A stretch of DNA of 64,000 bases from an uncultured Pseudoteredinibacter sp. (GTDB taxonomy: Bacteria; Pseudomonadota; Gammaproteobacteria; Pseudomonadales; Cellvibrionaceae): positions 62,001 to 126,000 of the forward strand of contig NZ_CANMSS010000005.1 in NCBI RefSeq assembly GCF_947500695.1, in the 5' to 3' direction. A program made the position numbers and the translations under genes. Positions 61,973 to 64,000 of the stretch are shown here, in pieces. The notes beneath the pieces were generated by a model. The model did not search any database. It was not told the DNA's origin and was given only the letters and a program-made list of their open reading frames with translations. The number at the start of each line of letters is the position of its first letter. Position 1 is the stretch's first letter.

Positions 61973-62872
61973 ATGTATCTAGAACATTTTCAACTACAGC
62001 AAAAGCCTTTTAGCCTCACCCCTGATAGAGATATGTTTTATTTGGGCGATGCTCAACAAAAGGCGCTAAATACGCTGGCCATCGCCCTGCAGCAGGGGGA
62101 GGGTTTTATTAAGATCAGCGGTGAAGTTGGCACCGGTAAAACAACTCTGTGCCGAAAGCTGATTGCTATGTTGGGTGAAAGCTATCATGTGGCCCATATT
62201 AATAACTCCTTCGTGAATCCCTGTGAGTTCAAACTGTTGTTGGCCCACGAGTTAGGGATAGCCTTAAATCATGACGTGCCCAGCTACCGAATATTGCTCC
62301 ATATTCAAAAGCAGCTGGTGCATTTAGCCCGCGAGAACAAAAAAGTCGTCCTCATTATTGATGAGGCCCAAGCGATGCCTAGAGATACTCTTGAAGCGCT
62401 GAGGCTAATTAGTAACTTAGAAACAGGTAAACGTAAGCTGATTCAGATTATTTTGCTGGGACAGCCAGAGCTGGATGAGCTATTAGCAAGGCAAGATATG
62501 CGCCAGCTTAATCAACGTATCGCTTATCAATCTGAGCTAAGGCCGATGGATAAAGTGGACGCGATGAGCTATTTGGCGACCCGTGTAAGGATAGCTGGCG
62601 GCACTGAAGATCTGTTTACAGAGAAAGCCAAAAGCCTATTGTTTCAATTTAGTTCGGGTAATCCTAGGATCCTTAATATCTTGGCTGATAAGGCGTTGAT
62701 GTGTGCCTTTTCAAAAGGCGTAAAACAAGTTGATAAAGCTGAGGTTGAAGCTGCAGCTGAAGATAGCAAAGCGGCCATCGGATCGAAGGAAAGATCTCTG
62801 CCGAATTGGGCTGTAGCGGCTTGCTTGGCAGCGGCTGTCATTATTCCTGGGGGATTTGGCCTGTGGATGTAA
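61973..62872 (+). CDS. mshM: MSHA biogenesis AAA ATPase MshM (ExeA-like)
   Basis: About 299 aa. Walker A GEVGTGKT (50-57), Walker B VVLIIDEAQAM, sensor LGQPELDELLARQDM and the ExeA-family arrangement. A TM ends the protein (VAACLAAAVIIPGGFGLWM); the peptidoglycan-binding domain of ExeA is absent. It probably helps seat the secretin. The ATG follows AGGTGAG; a GTG nine bases earlier is possible. Overlaps mshN by 10 bases. Confidence 0.85.
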   Translation: MYLEHFQLQQKPFSLTPDRDMFYLGDAQQKALNTLAIALQQGEGFIKISGEVGTGKTTLCRKLIAMLGESYHVAHINNSFVNPCEFKLLLAHELGIALNHDVPSYRILLHIQKQLVHLARENKKVVLIIDEAQAMPRDTLEALRLISNLETGKRKLIQIILLGQPELDELLARQDMRQLNQRIAYQSELRPMDKVDAMSYLATRVRIAGGTEDLFTEKAKSLLFQFSSGNPRILNILADKALMCAFSKGVKQVDKAEVEAAAEDSKAAIGSKERSLPNWAVAACLAAAVIIPGGFGLWM

Positions 62873-64000
62873 TTCGAGAAACAACCGCCTCGTCACAGCA
62901 TACTGCCAAGCAGTATTTTGCTGCCCCAGCTCAAAATTTGGGTGGGCTGAATCTCAAATGGTTGAAACTATCGCTATTTCTATTGTTGTTGGGCATGGTG
63001 GCAAGTGTGAGTTTCTACCTTGCTAGCCAGCAGAAAGTATTTTCTTATCCTAGGGTGCCGGCTATTGATCAGCGCGCCGGATTGGCGAAATCCGAGGAGA
63101 AACATGACACTGAGGCGGATCTGATTGGCAGTTTGCAGGGGCTGCCTGCGACTGCAAGCCACTCTGCTAGTGTCTCTCCTACTCATCGAGATTTACTGGA
63201 CGAAGTTCACAGCTACAATCAAAGCTATAAGCTGATTGAAGAAGTAGAGTTGGTTTTACCTGAAACTAATAATACTGAATACCCAAGCCTTGCGAAGCTT
63301 GAGGGGCAGATTTTTCCTAGCCCGCTCTCGAAGAACGAAGGGATTTCAGAACAGGCGTCGTTAGCCATTGCAGAAGTTGCTCTGCAAACGGAGGAAAACG
63401 CTACAAAGTCTAAAGTCGTAGGGAATATCACTGAAGGGGCCTCGAACAAAACTCCTTCGCAGACAAAGGCTAATGTTGTTGCTTTCACTGATAGTGATGC
63501 AGAGACGCTAAACATTCAGTTTAACCTTGAGAGCCGGCTCGCATCTCAGTTAAAAGCGGCCAAAAGCTTGTATACTCAAGGAAAGAAAAATACCGCCATA
63601 CAGCAGTTAAATGATTTATTGAGTCGTCATGAAAACAACTGGCCAATCCAAAAAGCTCTGCTGAAAATTCTGTTAAAGGAGCAGCGCTGGCAAGATGGCG
63701 AGGCACTGATTAGAAAACTACAAAAACCAAACCTTCAAAGGTTAGCTTCGGCTCAACTATTGCAGGCTCAAGGGCGAAACCAAGATGCCCTAGATTTACT
63801 TTCTAGTGAGTTGCCAAAGTTGGCGGCAATGCCCGACTATTATCAGAATATGGCGACACTGTCCCAACGTCTAGAGCAGTTCTCTAAAGCTGAACGTATT
63901 TATAAACAGCTTCTGTTGATTGACAACCAAAATGGTGCCTATTGGCTCGGCTTGGCAAGTGCTCAGGATGCTTTGGAAAGTCCTAGGGCTGTGAGCAGTT
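62863..64000 (+). CDS. mshN: MSHA biogenesis protein MshN (partial, TPR)
   Basis: Runs off the right edge; about 379 codons visible. GTG start inside mshM. TM near 35-54 (KLSLFLLLLGMVASVSFYL), a long low-complexity linker, then TPR-like helices (LASQLKAAKSLYTQGKKNTA, later NPQDALDLLSSELPKL-type units). MshN is the TPR inner-membrane partner of the MSHA machine. Family position in the operon supports the name. Confidence 0.8.
   Translation, partial: MDVIRETTASSQHTAKQYFAAPAQNLGGLNLKWLKLSLFLLLLGMVASVSFYLASQQKVFSYPRVPAIDQRAGLAKSEEKHDTEADLIGSLQGLPATASHSASVSPTHRDLLDEVHSYNQSYKLIEEVELVLPETNNTEYPSLAKLEGQIFPSPLSKNEGISEQASLAIAEVALQTEENATKSKVVGNITEGASNKTPSQTKANVVAFTDSDAETLNIQFNLESRLASQLKAAKSLYTQGKKNTAIQQLNDLLSRHENNWPIQKALLKILLKEQRWQDGEALIRKLQKPNLQRLASAQLLQAQGRNQDALDLLSSELPKLAAMPDYYQNMATLSQRLEQFSKAERIYKQLLLIDNQNGAYWLGLASAQDALESPRAVSS

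Overview
The window looks like a chromosomal stretch of a marine, Gram-negative gammaproteobacterium, most likely near the Cellvibrionales/Spongiibacteraceae. This rests on moderate GC, an mshI-mshN MSHA pilus operon, CsrA, MnmC, TrmL, FldB, PurU and TrhP of gammaproteobacterial type, and a TonB receptor plus catabolic gene set typical of marine hydrocarbon and aromatic degraders. The taxonomic call is inference. I saw no tRNA, rRNA, transposase, integrase or CRISPR array.

Layout. 0-8 kb: end of an Old Yellow Enzyme gene with its TetR regulator and a palindromic operator, an orphan terminator that may end a small RNA, an Lrp regulator, an HSD10-like dehydrogenase, a membrane-anchored XRE protein, a pentapeptide-repeat K+ channel, a VanZ protein, and a MarR regulator divergent from a bifunctional anthraniloyl/salicylyl-CoA monooxygenase-reductase. 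7.8-15.5 kb: an SGNH-like gene, then a co-directional LPS/polysaccharide operon (ELM1-type glycosyltransferase, two GT4, O-antigen ligase, GT9, UDP-sugar dehydrogenase). 15.6-17.8 kb: AraC/VOC pair and three small exported or membrane proteins. 17.8-30.1 kb: accessory catabolic block (TonB receptor, flavin reductase with a MarR-like tail, SDR, AraC regulator, GSGD-repeat lipoprotein, phytoene-desaturase-like oxidoreductase, StyA-like flavin monooxygenase, acyl-CoA synthetase with a PsrA-like box upstream).

30.3-44.8 kb is the most unusual part, read almost entirely on the minus strand. It encodes an ExbB/TolQ-type proton-channel protein, two paralogous proteins that join an ExbD/TolR-like membrane segment to a coiled coil and a von Willebrand A domain, a PEGA protein ending in a cysteine-less formylglycine-enzyme fold, a TPR-like membrane protein with a PEGA-like end, a repeat protein ending in a TonB-C-like domain, a small secreted protein and several lipoproteins. 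It is followed by a lipoprotein-lipoprotein-M48 protease group. I read it as a proton-driven, envelope-spanning machine whose function I do not recognise.

44.9-57.5 kb is mostly housekeeping: purU, a cold-shock protein, a csrA paralogue with a GGA-rich leader, an omega-aminotransferase, a CPBP protease, a sirtuin, an alpha/beta hydrolase, trhP, a diguanylate cyclase, a glutamine cyclotransferase, and mnmC-fldB-trmL. 57.7-64 kb is the start of an MSHA pilus operon (mshI, pilN-like, mshJ, mshK, mshL, mshM, mshN), cut by the window edge.
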